A stretch of DNA of 64,000 bases from Roridomyces roridus (lineage: Eukaryota > Basidiomycota > Agaricomycetes > Agaricales > Mycenaceae): the NCBI GenBank assembly GCA_029378245.1, contig JARKIF010000019.1:682001-746000 (forward strand), given 5' to 3'. Numbering within the stretch: position 1 is the first letter of the stretch; each line of letters begins with the position of its first letter. A program made the position numbers and the translations under genes. Under the pieces are notes generated by a model. That model made no database searches, had not been told where the DNA came from, and saw nothing but the letters and a program-made list of their open reading frames with translations. Below are positions 45,628-58,243 of this stretch, piece by piece.

Positions 45628-48006
45628 ATGCCTTCAGGCAAACGAGGCAAACGACCTGCAAAGGACAAAACTAGACCCGCGAAGGACAATACTAGACCCG
45701 CAAAGGAGAATGCTTTCTCCCAACTACTCGTTTACGCGGCAATTGCGCCCAATGGGGTCTTTCTTGCGCCGGAGGTCTCTCGTACGCTAGGCATTCCAGG
45801 TGCGCCCATTCCTTTCTCCGAACCCACAGTTGTGACTGACACGTCCCATTCAGATTGCAATACGACCCGGGGCCTCAAGAAATGCCACGAATCATTTGAG
45901 ACCGTCTCTGCTGCCCTCGACGATGTCTACACGCAGAGCCGGGAATACTCAGGGAGCCAAGTGGCCTGCGATCACCTCGCCTTGGCTATCCTTGTGATCT
46001 ACAGTGATATGGGAGAGGATACCATCCTGCGGAAGCGTATCATTTCTGAGACTCGTGCGGATGCTTTTTCGGTCATATCGCCTCAGTAGCACTAACGCAC
46101 TTTTCAGAGTTTCTGGAGAGAACTGTAGCCCTGTTGGCCTCACCGTGGGCGCGAGAAACTGCCGTCACGCTTCTCAGCAGGCTTTATCACCTCTGCAGCT
46201 CGGAAGTTCTACCAGCCGTTGCACGTTTCACGAGCAACATTCTCGATTGCGCCGAACCCCATCTGGACCACCTCGATTTTGTGGAAAGCTGCGTCTGTGT
46301 ACTGTCGCATGCCATTGTTTGCGCCATCTACGCCGACACGCCAGATCCCGAACTCGTAGCCAAGTTACCGCGTGTCCTAAAATTCATGCTCAGCGTTGTC
46401 CTCCTCCCGGCTTCCACCTCGACCAGCTTCGACCACTTCATCGCATTTTGCCATCAAACTGCGCCTCAATACCCTGCTCCCTTCATCGACAACCCAAATT
46501 GCATCGACTTTCTTGTCGCCTGCGTTCGATCACCCGATATTTGCACTCGGATATGCTCACAGCGCGCGCTGATCGATGCGTGTGCTCACTTGGCCGGCTC
46601 CCCGGATAATGTTCGTCAATTCGCGCCCGTCACCCCGGGTGTCATCGCGTTGGTACAGGCGTATTCTAGTGGCACAGAGCCCTTCATTTATCAGCTCGAG
46701 CAACACGACGACATGTTGCAGGCTCTGGCGAACGAGTACAAGACGAACCCCAACTGCTCGCATTCGAAGCTGGGACAGAAACTCGCGGCCCTGATTTTGC
46801 ATAGCGAGACGAATGTGCGGGCTTGTATGCGACCCGGTACCGAGGGAGCAGAGGAATTGCTCGAGATGTTGCGGGTGTGCGAAGCGGCTGTTCGGAACGC
46901 TGCGGACAAAACGAATAAATTGGAGGTCACGGCCGACATTTTGCGCCTTCAACTCCTCACTACTGAAGGGCACGCGCGCGCATGTCCCTGCGTGTACGCC
47001 GAAGAAGCTCTCAAGCGGAACCCATCAGTGCCTTTTTTCCATTATATCCTCGCCGATTTCGCATGCGGCAGGGACAAAAGCATTACTCGGGTTCTTTACG
47101 CGGACAAAGGGTTGCAGTGCGTCAATGGAATGACGGACTTTGTGCGGCAACAGCTGCTCTACATCACCGTCTCCCATTCTCTGCTCGTGGTGTCTCGGAT
47201 GGCGCAGGGATTACCTTCACCTGAGGACTTGCGCACGAAGGAAATCAATGCGTTAACAAAGAAAGCCTTGGCTAACGCAGGTACCTTCTGGCAAGTCGCC
47301 CCGGTGGATCACAACCTAATGCCATCGATGATCGCGATCGGGACTCACATCGACATGCTTCGGAACGGGCACATGTGGAAGAACGACAAGTTTCAGGTAT
47401 GAGGGTTTGATTTTCACCAGTGGTAATTAACCATTGTTCTTAGTCGAATGGGAACTTCTTCGCCCACATTTGCGCTATTGCTCGATGCAGCCCCATATGG
47501 GGCTTCGCCCCCACGAAAGACTCTCGCGCTCGACAAGATCTTCAAGCGCATGTCGAGCGCCTGGGATACGTGGGGCTCAACCATCTCTCGCCGACACAAA
47601 CGAGACTACACCACGTCGGCCTCCGATTCGGACAATTCGGACGTTGATATTGCCGCGTGGTTCGAGAAGCTCGACATGACTCCGTGTTCAAGTTCGCGCG
47701 AATTTGAACTACAAGGACTCGGAGTGACCGCGGATGCCCAGCGATACCGTGACGAGCTGGCGCCCTGGCAGTTGAATACCTGCTCCGCCTGTCATGCTGG
47801 TAGCGTGACCCTCAAGAAATGTACGGGATGTCAAAAGACGTGGTGAGTGGTTGTCCCACTTCCTTTGCTGATTCTGACGGCTTCAAATCGCCAGGTATTG
47901 CAACAGCGCCTGTCAGAAGCGGCACTGGAAATCTCATCGCGCAGAGTGCAAAGCTAGCAGGGTCGACGAGGTTGCAAAAGGCGGAGTCGGGGCTGAGGGA
48001 CTCTAA
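45628..48006 (+). CDS. MYND-type zinc-finger protein
   Basis: Four exons, about 740 residues. The start MPSGKRGKRPAKDKTRPAKD is Lys-rich with a threefold (T)RPAK(D/E) repeat. Intron 46055-46107 restores the frame at FLERTVALLASPWARETAV. A long helical region follows (LYHLCSSEVLPAVARF, EEALKRNPSVPFFHYILAD, GMTDFVRQQLLYITV), resembling the tetratricopeptide-like body common in Agaricomycete MYND proteins. The second intron is at 47399-47444. The C-terminal finger is CSACHAGSVTLKKCTGC, split by an intron at 47843-47893, then YCNSACQKRHWKSHRAEC. It is a C4-C2HC zinc pattern used for protein binding. Between about 47600 and 47640 the frame seems to slip by one base (NFFAHICAIARCSPIWGF frame to DSDNSDVDIAAWF frame) without a plausible intron. 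The gene is either damaged there or has a base error. Confidence 0.75.
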
Positions 48007-51000
48007 AGGCGTAGTCGGCGTCGAGGAGTCTGACTTGTAGTTGTACCATGTAACTTTCTTGAACGATAATCGAAATCTTTCTTGACAAAAAGCGCCTCAA
48101 GACATCCTGGCACGCGCACTCGGCGGACGGAGGAGGTGAGTCCACGCCCATGGCTTTTTTTCGACTTCATTGTGGGGAAGGGAGTCTTAGATCGTGCTGA
48201 CAGGATCCAGCGTACATACAGTCCTTAACGGCTGGCCGAAACAAACCACGCGGCGAAACAGCGTGGAATTTGATGCGTGATGGCATCAGAAAGAGCCGTT
48301 CCCCCCATTTTTGAGGTCTGGGAACACGATAGAACCGGTCTCAGTGTGTGAAAATGGCCCGAAAAATGGTAATTCTGACAGCTGCTCGCATAGGCAAAAG
48401 GTAGCCATGATTGTCCTCTGTGCGGCAGAACTTACCGCTTGGCAATCAGTAGAACGGTTGTGCCGAAACACTCCGTTACGTTATTTGTTTCGCCCAGCCG
48501 TTGGTGACTGTACTCGAAAGAACTGGTACGTCCACTTTCTATTCCCTATCCACAACAAACTGACACTCTTTCTCGTAGAAACAGAAGGGAGTCAAAGAAC
48601 TCCCGGACCTGGAGACTATCCGAGGTGTCATATATGCAGTGACTCTGAGGACAATAAGAAATGGCAATTGGTACCTCGGCCCGTTCCTCCGAGTCCGTCG
48701 TATATTCCGCAATCCTTGGCATGCCGCATGCCAGTACGCCGACCCACCGTACCGTATGCCGTACCATATTTCTTGCCTCGAGACCCAGTACACACCCAAC
48801 TCGTTGCCATGTGCATTCCAGCTGAGCAATTTATGTGGATCCAGAAAAATGGCAAACCTGGATACCGGATGGCACGCACCTGGAATTCGGCTGTCTGTCC
48901 GGCTGAATACGGCAGCTGGGTTCCAGGTATCAGAGAGCTGGACTTCAGGTCACCGAGTTTTGTAGTAGACAGCCGGATGTTCTTGTGGTACAACAGTCTT
49001 ATTTTGGGTCGTATGAAGTGGGAATTGGAGGGGTTTTCCATTATTGAAATCGTACAATATATTCAAGTGACTAACTGTAAGCTGAGATGGAGCCGACTCG
49101 AGTCCGTCGATTAGGCTGGTGCTTACTAGCGGGACCTTTGGACAGCTCGGGAAAAGCTCCAGCTGAGTGTCCACATTGGGTCGTGCTCTTGCTCGTTGGT
49201 CGTCTGGTCCGGCACGCTGGACGCCGTTCGGCGTCAAGTCCCGACTCGACGCTCGAGGACTCGAGGCCTGACTCGGAACTCCGGCAGCGGACGCTCCTCG
49301 GAGGCAGTGGTGCGTCGGCTGGCAGACTCGCACTGAGTGGAAGGTGACCGGCGCGGTGGCTGGTGAGCTCCGGAACAAGGGAGGACGAGGGATGAGACGA
49401 AGAGCTTCAAGAATCTGACAAGTCCATTCATGACGTGCGTGTGCCTGACACGTGATGTTTGTTGATGACTAGATTTGGAAAGCCGACAACGGTCGTCAAC
49501 AACCCTTCTCTTCTTCCTCCACCATCTCCCACTCGCCATCCCTTCTCCATCTCACCTTCGTCGATCCCGCTCACCTCTCCTCCAATCCTGCCGAGCACAG
49601 CGCTCTGGGCTCCCATGGCAAGTTCTCGAGTCACTTACTCTCCTTGATACTAACGCGTGTCTCTCAGGCTACGCCAACCCTCGATCTCCGTGCGTAGAGG
49701 TGTGCATAGTGTACTCAGTATGGATGTCTAACGGAACTGTTCACAAAGCTTTTGCTCCATGTGCACCGCAACGGCGCGGGCAAAGCCCTCAGAGATGGTG
49801 CGTCCCTCGACTCTTCCCTCCCTTGCCTCTTCCGTCTGACTGGCCGCGACAGCCCTCGTCGACTCGGCCTTTGACTGCACTGGCCCTTCTTCGCATTCCC
49901 TCCGACTTCCTGATACATGATACATCAGTCGCTACCGCCGGCGTCAATGTCATCACCTATCGTGCGTTATCATGCATCTCGGGGGCACGACACTGACTTG
50001 TCCCAGACTTGTCCCAGAGGCCCATTGATGACATTCCCACACAGCACCCTCGACATCACGTCGTCCCTGTGTATCCGGGTTGCCACGATTGTGCGCTATT
50101 CGTTCTTTGTACAGCGCTCACCGCTAACCATCTTTCCAGCGCAAATTGCACGCGCCGCCGGCCGACGACGAAACAGGAAGCACTTCTGAGACTCGAGAGG
50201 ATCCGGACCGTAGCGTGCGAGGGTATCGAAGGCGGCTGCATGGTGTGTTGTAGGATTTTATTCCCGCTGACGGAAACTAACCAGAATCATCCAGGGGCTT
50301 CACTTCTATCCTCGAACACGGATGCCCAATCATCCTGCATCACACGCACGTTGAGGAAACACAATCGACGTCGACGCTCAACGGTGGGCAATTGAATTTC
50401 GGATGCGGGCGGTGAAGAGGAGGGTGCCGGTGTGGGGGTGTAAATTATTGCATATGTAGCTTGTCCTTTTTTATCCATTCCTTTTTTATCCATTCCAATG
50501 CATTCAATTTCCTACTACTACTACCTGAGCACGAGGCATCTGAAGGATGAATGGAGCCGGGCAGCCAGCAATGAATACTATGTACAGAAGCTGTCAAATC
50601 GGTCGGATGCCAGCCAATTCTTCCAGCTGTATCTACGTCAAGCTGGATCTGTGTGGCACCCATTCGAGGGAAAGTATGGAATCCACCGGTATGACATGTG
50701 AATTCCAGCCGACAGATTTATGTGAACCACAGATGCTCGCCAGCTGGATTCCACCTGGAAACGCTCTGGGTGTGTACGGGTACGGCCGTACCGTGTACCG
50801 TACCGTACTGCCGTATGTACGGTACGGTGACGATCCCTAAACGCACGGCGCTGCATACAGCCCCGGGCCTCACACTACCCTGAAGTCACACGATGGGGCC
50901 CTGTCAGATGTGTGTTGCATGCCCTGTCAGATGCCCTGTTGGATGCCGTGATGAGTGCACCGCTGCATGCCCATGGGAAATATGCCGGGTTTTGCCCCCT

Positions 51001-51350
51001 GTGTCAAGGTCACCCACTGCCAGTTTTCCTTTGGAGAGAAAGAACAATGTTGGGTGCCCCCGGGCCAAACCTCGGATGTATTTATATACAGAGGAATCCG
51101 AATTCCACGGGCAGATTTGTGGCAGCACTTGGAGGAAGTCCATAAATAAGCGTAGATTGATATCATGGCACGTTGGCAATTAATCATTCTGACTGCACCC
51201 GCAAGCCTCGTGGTGCACCGTATATATTGGCACAGAATCGTTCTCAGTAGCTAGTACCCACATCATGCCAAGATTGTGAGTGAGCATAATTTCTGATCTG
51301 GACCGCCGACTTATCATTTGATCTACCAGTATCCATATCCACGGTGATTT
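48007..51350. other. Gene-poor stretch with transposon ends
   Basis: No coding region with family features. At 48217-48430 lies a TIR-type element end (see separate entry). Near 48740-48780 and 50780-50830 GTACGG/CCGTAC words recur in tracts that can pair with each other. Frames at 49459-50400 (plus) are Pro/Ser-rich and unconvincing. Composition shifts to lower GC from about 50.9 kb towards the TPR-CHAT gene. Confidence 0.35.
48217..48430 (+). repeat. Transposon end family T1, copy 1
   Basis: Begins TACAGTCCTTAACGGCTGGC, then GAAACAAACC and AACAGCGTGGAATTTGAT, and runs about 210 bp. The same sequence, inverted, ends at 62904 with an alignable length of roughly 200 bp. A third short copy of the tip is at about 55858. 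TACAGT-type termini suggest a Tc1/mariner-like family. Confidence 0.6.
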
Positions 51351-51939
51351 TTGATGTCTCTTGGCCCCGAATATTCCACTGATCATGACATTTGTTGTGG
51401 CTCAGGCATCTCTGTCACATCAACCGTTAAGGAACACCCTGATCTTCCTGGTGGGATGAAAATGTTTGCAGCACTGGTAGTGAACAATGCCATGATCCAG
51501 AAGACTGTGGCAGTGGAACAAGAGGAAACTGAGATGTCTTCAATCCTGGAAAATGAAATTTGATTTCAATATGTGACACCTCCATGTGCACTGTTTTTCA
51601 CCATGATTGACCAAAAATTCTCTATCAGCCCATCAAATGTGACCACATTTTGCATAACAATTCTGCGGGAGGCTCAAGGTGTCAGACTCATTGGTTCTGC
51701 TGAGATTGCACAGGGCCTAGATGAGGGTCTTGATTTTGGGGAAGACCAGAAGCGTGCGTGGACATTACTCATATGTGACAAACACTAATACATATGACTG
51801 CATAGCATGGCAACTACCTCTGACGACAGTAAACCTGGATGGGCCTCTGCTTACCTTGGCAGTGGCTTTCAATTCAACTGCTATGGTGGAATTGAGCAGC
51901 AAGAATGACATGCCTATTCAAAGTAAGTCAGATAACTAG

Positions 51940-54900
51940 ATGAGTGAGAAGTTCTCTGATCAGAGTTCAGTTGCTCCATCGGACAGCCATACTGTCCCAG
52001 TGTTTCTGATGCAAAAGCTGGTGAAGTTGCGGACATCAGCAAATTTTCAGGATTTGTGGATGATGCACATGATGATCCTTTTCCTGTTGTCTACGACTCA
52101 GAATCAGGAGAGAGGCAGGCTGCTGAATTTGCTGAGCTATCTCTGCTTGCAACAGTGGTATACAAAGCAGTCAACAGAAGCTCTAGACCAGGCAGTGCTA
52201 GCCTATGATGATGCCATCCGTGAGGGTGTGTCTGATATAGCCTCCCCAGAGATCCTTCGGATTACATTACCCCAACCTCGCCAAGATTTTGACAATGTTG
52301 TGAACATTGACAGAGTTCGGATTACCTGGATTGTCAACCTTAGAGACTCCGTAGCAAAACAGTTTCGGCAGCTTGGCCGCCCTGCAGACCTGCAAAAGTG
52401 GGTGTCACTGTGTGAGAATGTATTGGATCTCACTCCAGAAGGCGACCCATATAAGGCAAACAGGTTGAGCAACCTTGGAGTCGCTCTCATGACACAGTAT
52501 GAGCAATTTGGCCACCTTGACAGCCTGGATAGACTAGTGTCAGTCCTTGAAGATGCTGTGCACTGCACACCAAAAGGTCATCCAGACAAGGCCCCTAGGT
52601 TGACCTACCTTCGGAAACTCCCTTATCAGACGATTTGAGCAGTTTGGTAATTCCGAGGACCTGAACAGGTCACTATCTGTGCATCAGAATGCAGTGGACC
52701 TCACACCGGAAAGCCACCCAGATAAGGCATCTTTATTGAGCAGCCTTGGAAACTCCCTTTTCAGACGCTTTCATCGGCTTGGCAGTCTTGAGGACCTGCA
52801 CAGGTCAGTCTCAGTGCAGGAGGATGCTGTGCGGCTCGTGCCAGAAGGTCACCCAGGCAGAGCAGCTATCTTGGGCAACCTTGGAAGCTGCTGTATGACC
52901 CAATTTCGGCAGCTTGGCAGGCTTGAGGACCTGCACAGGGCAATCTCAGTGCGAGAGGAAAGTGTGCGCCTCACAGCAGAAGACCACCCAGACAAGGCAG
53001 GCATATTGGCCGACCTTGGAGGATCCTTTTTGACCCGATTTGTTCAGCTTGGCAGCCTTGAGGACCTGAACAGGTCGGTGTCAGTCCTCAAAGATGCTGT
53101 GTGCCTCACACCAGAAGGCCATGCAGACAAGGCCTCCAGGTTGAGCAGCCTTGGAGTATCCCTTGATGCAAGAGCTGATGAGCTTTCCAGCCTGGAGGAC
53201 CTGGACAGGGCTGTATCTGTGCAGGAGGATGCTGTAGATCTCACACCGAAAGGCCACCCAAGAAAACCATTGTGGTTGCACAACCTTGGAAACTCCCTTA
53301 TCAGACGATTTGAGAAGCTTGGTAGTCTCAAGGACCTCCACAGGTCAGTATCCCTGCATCAGGATGCAGTGCGCCTCACACCGGAAAGCCACCCAGATAA
53401 GGCATCTTTGTTGAACAACCTTGGATACTCCCTTATCAAACGCTTTGATCAGCTTAGCAGTCTTGAGGACCTGCACAGTTCAGTGTCTGTGCTTGAGGAT
53501 GCAGTACACCTCACACCAGAAAACCACCCATACAAGGCAGCCATGTTGAGAAACCTGGGAAACTCTCTCATGAAACAGTTTGATAATCTTGGCGACCATT
53601 CTGCACTGTGCCGTGCTAATACTATATATGCCTCAGCAGCATGTTCTGCGACTGGCACTGGTCCCACCAAAGTCCGATTTCAGTCAGCTTCAAAGTGGGC
53701 ACAATCTCTCATCAAATTGGGGAAATCACCCATGAAAGCCTATCAGGTTGCCCTAGACCTACTTCCGGAGCTCGCATGGTTGGGACTGCCTATACCTGAT
53801 CGACATCACCATCTCAGAGAGGTTAGCCTGGTTGTCAGGGATGCAGCAGCATGTGCTCTTGAAGCCAAAGAGCCTGAGAAGGCAGTGGAATGGCTAGAAC
53901 AAGGCCGTGCTGTCATTTGGGGACAAATGCTGAACCTACGTACACCAATGGATGCCCTCATGGAGCAAGACCCCAAACGTGCTCATGAACTTCTCTCCTT
54001 ATCCTCTCAATTGGAGAGACTTGGAATGCAATCCAATACAGAATTACAAAACTCTGTCCATCAGTCAACACCCCAGTCCATTGCTGCCCAAGCTCATCAT
54101 GTTACCAAAAAGAGGCAAAAGCTCATCCAGGAAGTTCGGCAACTCTCAGGCTTTGAGACATTCTTAATGCCCAAGTCAATCTCTGAACTTTCCTCTGCGG
54201 CACAGGGGGACCTGTTGTCATTCTGAATATCACCAAACACCGCTGTGATGCACTGGTCTTACTTCAGGGATTGGATGACCAAGTCCTACATATTCCCTTG
54301 GAGGACCCCAGCCAAGACCTTGATAGTGCAGTGGGTCGCCGCCTGCCAAAGTCACTCAGAGAGTTAGCAGGCAGGAGCATCAGATTAGAAGGGGTGAGAG
54401 AGGGTGATTCAACTACAGAGAATCAATTTGAAAGCATTTTATCTGCCCTCTGGCTTGGAATTGTTAAACCAGTTCTTGATGGACTTGCTTTCAGTGTAAG
54501 TGCCCTCTTTGCAGGTGCTTATAATTTTTTCTGACAGATATCATAGACACCACAAACAGCTAACAAACCTCGTATATGGTGGTGTTTGACTGGTCCATTG
54601 GTGTTCTTTCCAATCCATGCAGCAGGGATCTACGGTGGGGAGAGCAAAATCAGATCCAAAGTATCTGATTATGTGATTTCATCTTATACACCATCTGTAA
54701 CTGCCCTTGTTGAGGGATATCGCCGCCAATCTGTGTCATACAAGGGCCTTCACATGCTTGCAGTTGCACAACCTGCTGCATCAGGGCAGAGGCACATTCC
54801 TGGAACCAAGACGGAGATTAACCACATCAAAGATCTTGCCCGTGCAAAGGGGATTCATGTCATCACCTTACATGAGGATCAGGCCACAGTGGCCAAGGTT

Positions 54901-55353
54901 CAGAAGGAGATGCAAAAGTGTCAATGGGCTCACTTTGCATGTCACGGTGTACAGGATGTGGCCACTCCAACAGCAAGTGGACTTCTTCTTGCTGGAGACT
55001 CGTGCTTGACCCTTGCAAACATTATTCAACTACCTCTGCCAGAGGCTGACTTTGCTTTTCTATCTGCATGCCACACTGCAACTGGAGATGAGAAGTTTCA
55101 AGAGGAATCAGTCCACCTTGCAGCAGGAATGTTATTAGCTGGCTATCGCGGGTTAATTGCTACCATGTGGACAATTGAGGACCAAGATGCACCACAAGTT
55201 GCCAAGGATGTTTATGAACATCTGCTGCAGACGTCCCCACCAGATCCAATCAAGGCAGCAGAGGCCTTGCATTTGGCAGTTGAAAAATTACTGGAAAAAA
55301 GCCCCAAGAAGTCTTTCCTGGATTGGGTTCCATATATTCACATGGGTATATAA
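51940..55353 (+). CDS. TPR-CHAT protein with two frame breaks
   Basis: Tetratricopeptide-like repeats of about 40-44 residues (LDRLVSVLEDAVHCTPKGHP, LHRSVSVQEDAVRLVPEGHP, about nine in all) lead into a CHAT domain, a caspase fold found with TPRs. The dyad is present: His in WAHFACHG and Cys in LSACHTATGD. GLIATMWTIEDQDAP and FLDWVPYIHMGI follow. Conserved PRIWWCLTGPLVFFPIHA comes after an intron (about 54496-54560). Two frame breaks are seen: one extra C near 52611 (CTTCGGAAAC versus the repeat consensus CTTGGAAAC) and one missing G in a G-run near 54208 (expected QGGPVVILNI). Both are single bases, so either recent decay or sequencing error. Upstream from 51351 there are plausible extra N-terminal exons (AALVVNNAMIQKTVAV, PLTTVNLDGPLLTLAVAF), perhaps a beta-sandwich domain. 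Base composition is lower in GC than in the metacaspase region. Confidence 0.7.
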
Positions 55354-55371
55354 ATTTTTTTCTTGAGGCAA

Positions 55372-55663
55372 TAGGGGAGGTCAGAGTGGAACGAAACGAG
55401 TCGATTCTTGCATCGATTCTGACGTCGGAACTCTTTCGATTCTCTGGACCAAATACTCGGAAACACGAGTTCCGAAGCTAGAATCGAAACAGAATCGATT
55501 CTGAGTTCCGAACAGAATCAATGTTCCTCCTCCCGAGGAGGAACTACATCCGTTTCGGAACTCAGAATCGAAACTCGATCGAAACTCGGTCAAGAATCGA
55601 CCGAGTTCCGACATGAGAATCGATCCAGAATCGACGGTCCGTCCTCCACTCTGACCTCCCCTA
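55372..55663. mobile_element. MITE (292 bp) with dense GAATCGA/GAGTTCCGA motifs
   Basis: Perfect 19-bp terminal inverted repeats TAGGGGAGGTCAGAGTGGA ... TCCACTCTGACCTCCCCTA. The inside is built from repeats of GAATCGA and GAGTTCCGA in both orientations with a CCTCCTCCCGAGGAGG palindrome in the centre. No clear target duplication. It begins 19 bases after the stop codon of the TPR-CHAT gene. Confidence 0.85.
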
Positions 55664-55857
55664 ATGGTTCTAATATTCCAATTTACATTTTTTTCTTCTT
55701 TCAGTTCCTTCTTGTACTTCCTGTTATGTAGATATCAACATGTCCTGTGAGTGGTTTGTAGCCAGGTGGTCTGTAACCTATGGGTACCCTACCCTCGCCT
55801 ACAAGTTGCACCACAATAATATGGAATTGAGACTTTGTTCCGAGTACTACTTTACGT

Positions 55858-55895
55858 ACAGTCACTAACAGCTGGCCGAAACAAACAACGTAATA
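55858..55895 (+). repeat. Transposon end family T1, copy 2 (tip only)
   Basis: Reads TACAGTCACTAACAGCTGGC followed by CGAAACAAAC, matching the tip of 48217, then diverges. It faces the inverted copy that ends at 62904, so the two could bound one larger element of about 7 kb. Confidence 0.5.
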
Positions 55896-56053
55896 GGCTG
55901 TTTTCGGCATAGCGACGGCACTAATTGCCGAGCGGTAAATTTTCCCGTACAGATGACAGTCCTGGCTATCACCTAGTGTTTTGGTTTGTCAATGTTGACC
56001 CCGGTTTGACTGAGAACCATCCATATCTTTCCGCGCTGCCAAAAAGCGGTCAT

Positions 56054-57419
56054 GAGAACTTCACTTGTTATTGCAGTTTGCATAAAAGTTGGCACATCAG
56101 TGATTTGACCATTTGCCGCGCACCCGGATACTGATCAAAGACTTGTATCTCCGCAACCACGGCAGCTACTGCCATGATTTTACTACCCAAATTCGTAGTT
56201 TTGGATGCCTGAATTTTTCAGTATAAGAACCCAACAGAATTCAAAACTTTATTCTGAACCTAAACAAATGGTTCCTGATTTTTCCTGCAAGAACGGACAG
56301 CTCGATCCACTTGATTCAAACATGAAAAGGGCCCCAAATAGATCCCCCGACAACCTCTCCAAATTGTATATTCATGGGACTAGGATTACGGACAGTAGGA
56401 AGAGCCGAGTCGGTCACATCATATGTGTGATCGTCCCGGATGCGCGCTACGACAGTGGGAGCAGGCAGCAGCCGGAAAAAGGTCCGGGGACAACCCCCAC
56501 AGGCAACCGATATCGCAGCCCGCGAGGGAGAGGGGTAGGGAGAACAGTGGTCACGGTGGAGGTAGAATTCAGTCGAGGGTATTGCACGGGATGCAGCTGG
56601 GGGTCTCGGCTCAAGAAGCGACGCAGATGCAAGCCACGACGCCTCCTATTACACGTTAGGCGGTGGGCCGGTCGTCCAAGGGGATAGTCGCTCGGCCATG
56701 GATGACTTGCAGGTGGATACAATAAGTACTATAGCCAGTCAGTGAAAAGGGCAGAGTGAAGGAGTTAGGTGACGCACCACAATGTCCCAGCGACGGATAT
56801 GTCTCCCCCAGCCTCGCTCCTGCGTGTATCACCCGATTCCACGTTGTGATGCGTCTGAATGCCTGCAGACGTGACTCCTGACTTGGCAAGTGAGAATGTC
56901 GACGTTTTCAGTGCGTCGAGAGCGGATTCAACGTTCTTGAGGCTCTGTTTAAGTTCCATTGACGTAGCGGCGTCCTTGGGTATGGCTTCTTGATGTGTAT
57001 AGAGGCAGAAGGGAGAGGAAGAGCCAAGGGAGAGCGGTGTATGCGTCAGCACGGATCACCCCTGTGATCCGACCCGCACTGGTGCCGATACCCGTACTGT
57101 AAAATATATCTGACCTCGGGAGGCTGTTCAGGAGACTAAATTGACCTCTCTTTGTGTTTGAACCATGTCGATTGAGCGCCGCGTTCTCGCAGGAAAATCC
57201 GAGAACTCGGTGTTTAGGTTCAGACAAAAAACTGGATTTCCATTGGTCTATTATATGCATAAATTCGGCGCTCGAGAATCATGAATTTAGGTAGTAAAAT
57301 CATGGCAGTAGCTGCCGTGGTTGCGGAGATACAAGGCAATCTTTGATCAGTATCCGGGTGCGCGGCAAATGATCAAATCACTGATGTGCCAACTTTTATG
57401 CAAACTGCAATAAGTTCTC
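56054..57419. mobile_element. Fold-back element, ~1.37 kb, with ~400-bp inverted arms
   Basis: The arms at about 56054-56460 and 57010-57419 are inverted copies: CAGTTTGCATAAAAGTTGGC, TGCCGCGCACCCGGATACTG, CCGCAACCACGGCAGCTACT and CCATGATTTTACTACC occur on both sides. Only about 550 bp lie between them and carry no gene. A small gap at the tip (GAGAACTT plus 3 extra bases on the left) indicates some age. Confidence 0.8.
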
Positions 57420-57660
57420 GTTCTTTTAGAATTTCAGTGGGCCAAAATTTGAGTGAGGTTTCAGAAAATGGGACTTTTGATTGAGCCGGCTGTGCACTTT
57501 CCTTTTTGCGGCCACAATCACTGATTGCGAGAACTTACTTGCTAAGTTCTCATTCTTTTCAAATTGTGCTGTGCCAAATTCTGCGGTAGGTTTTCACTAA
57601 AATTCAGACTTTTGATTATGGCGGCTGTGCATTTCTTTTTTGCGGCCACAATCACTGACT
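57410..57660 (+). repeat. Tandem duplication of a ~130-bp unit
   Basis: TAAGTTCTC(G/A)TTCTTTT ... GACTTTTGATT ... GGCTGTGCA ... TTTTTGCGGCCACAATCACT occurs twice in a row (57411-57540 and about 57543-57660). It lies directly against the fold-back element. Confidence 0.7.
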
Positions 57661-57810
57661 TTGACAGCTCCCATCAGCTCATTTTTCCTTTCGCTCTGGA
57701 GCCTCCAATTTTTCACCGAGCCCTCTGGTATTTGGTGGGTACACTTCTAGTTGTTGAAATTGAATTTCACTCTGCATAGATGAGCTCCCATATCCAATAT
57801 TATCTGAGAC
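57657..57810 (+). repeat. Partial copy of the ~810-bp tandem repeat unit at 61.1 kb
   Basis: TTGACAGCTCCCATCAGCTC ... TTTCGCTCTGGAGC ... GAGCTCCCATATCCA aligns with about 61778-61917. It therefore shares only the end of that unit. Confidence 0.65.
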
Positions 57811-58243
57811 TGGGATCTGGGCCACCTAAGGGGTTTGACAATTTTTGCGAGGGATAGGTTTGTTTTGCTGGTTGTTTTGGACCCCAGGGAGGTAGACTAG
57901 GTTCCTACGAGCAGAACGAGGCCCGGGGCTTGGCATTCTGTCAAGGTTTGAGGTCATGGGAAGAAATTTGCCGAGACAGGTCCAAAATTGGCTCAAACGG
58001 GCTAGTGGGCCACACGTGGGAAGCACCCCGCCTGTGGCACGCAGAGGCAGCGGCGCAGCTGCAACTTGAATTAGGGACACTGAGAGGGCATGGGGAGTCC
58101 CAATGCACACATTATTACCCCTCATCTCAGCCAAACTCAAGCCCGAACGCTGTTGGCACGAACTGGACGTCACACGTATCACACGGGAGAATTTCAAGTC
58201 TAGGCCTCTCGAATTGTGTCGGATATCGACCAGGGGGTCATTA

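Noticed and set aside
49459..50400. Possible plus-strand gene with Pro/Ser-rich frames
   Set aside because: Low-complexity translation and no conserved motifs; splice models are arbitrary.
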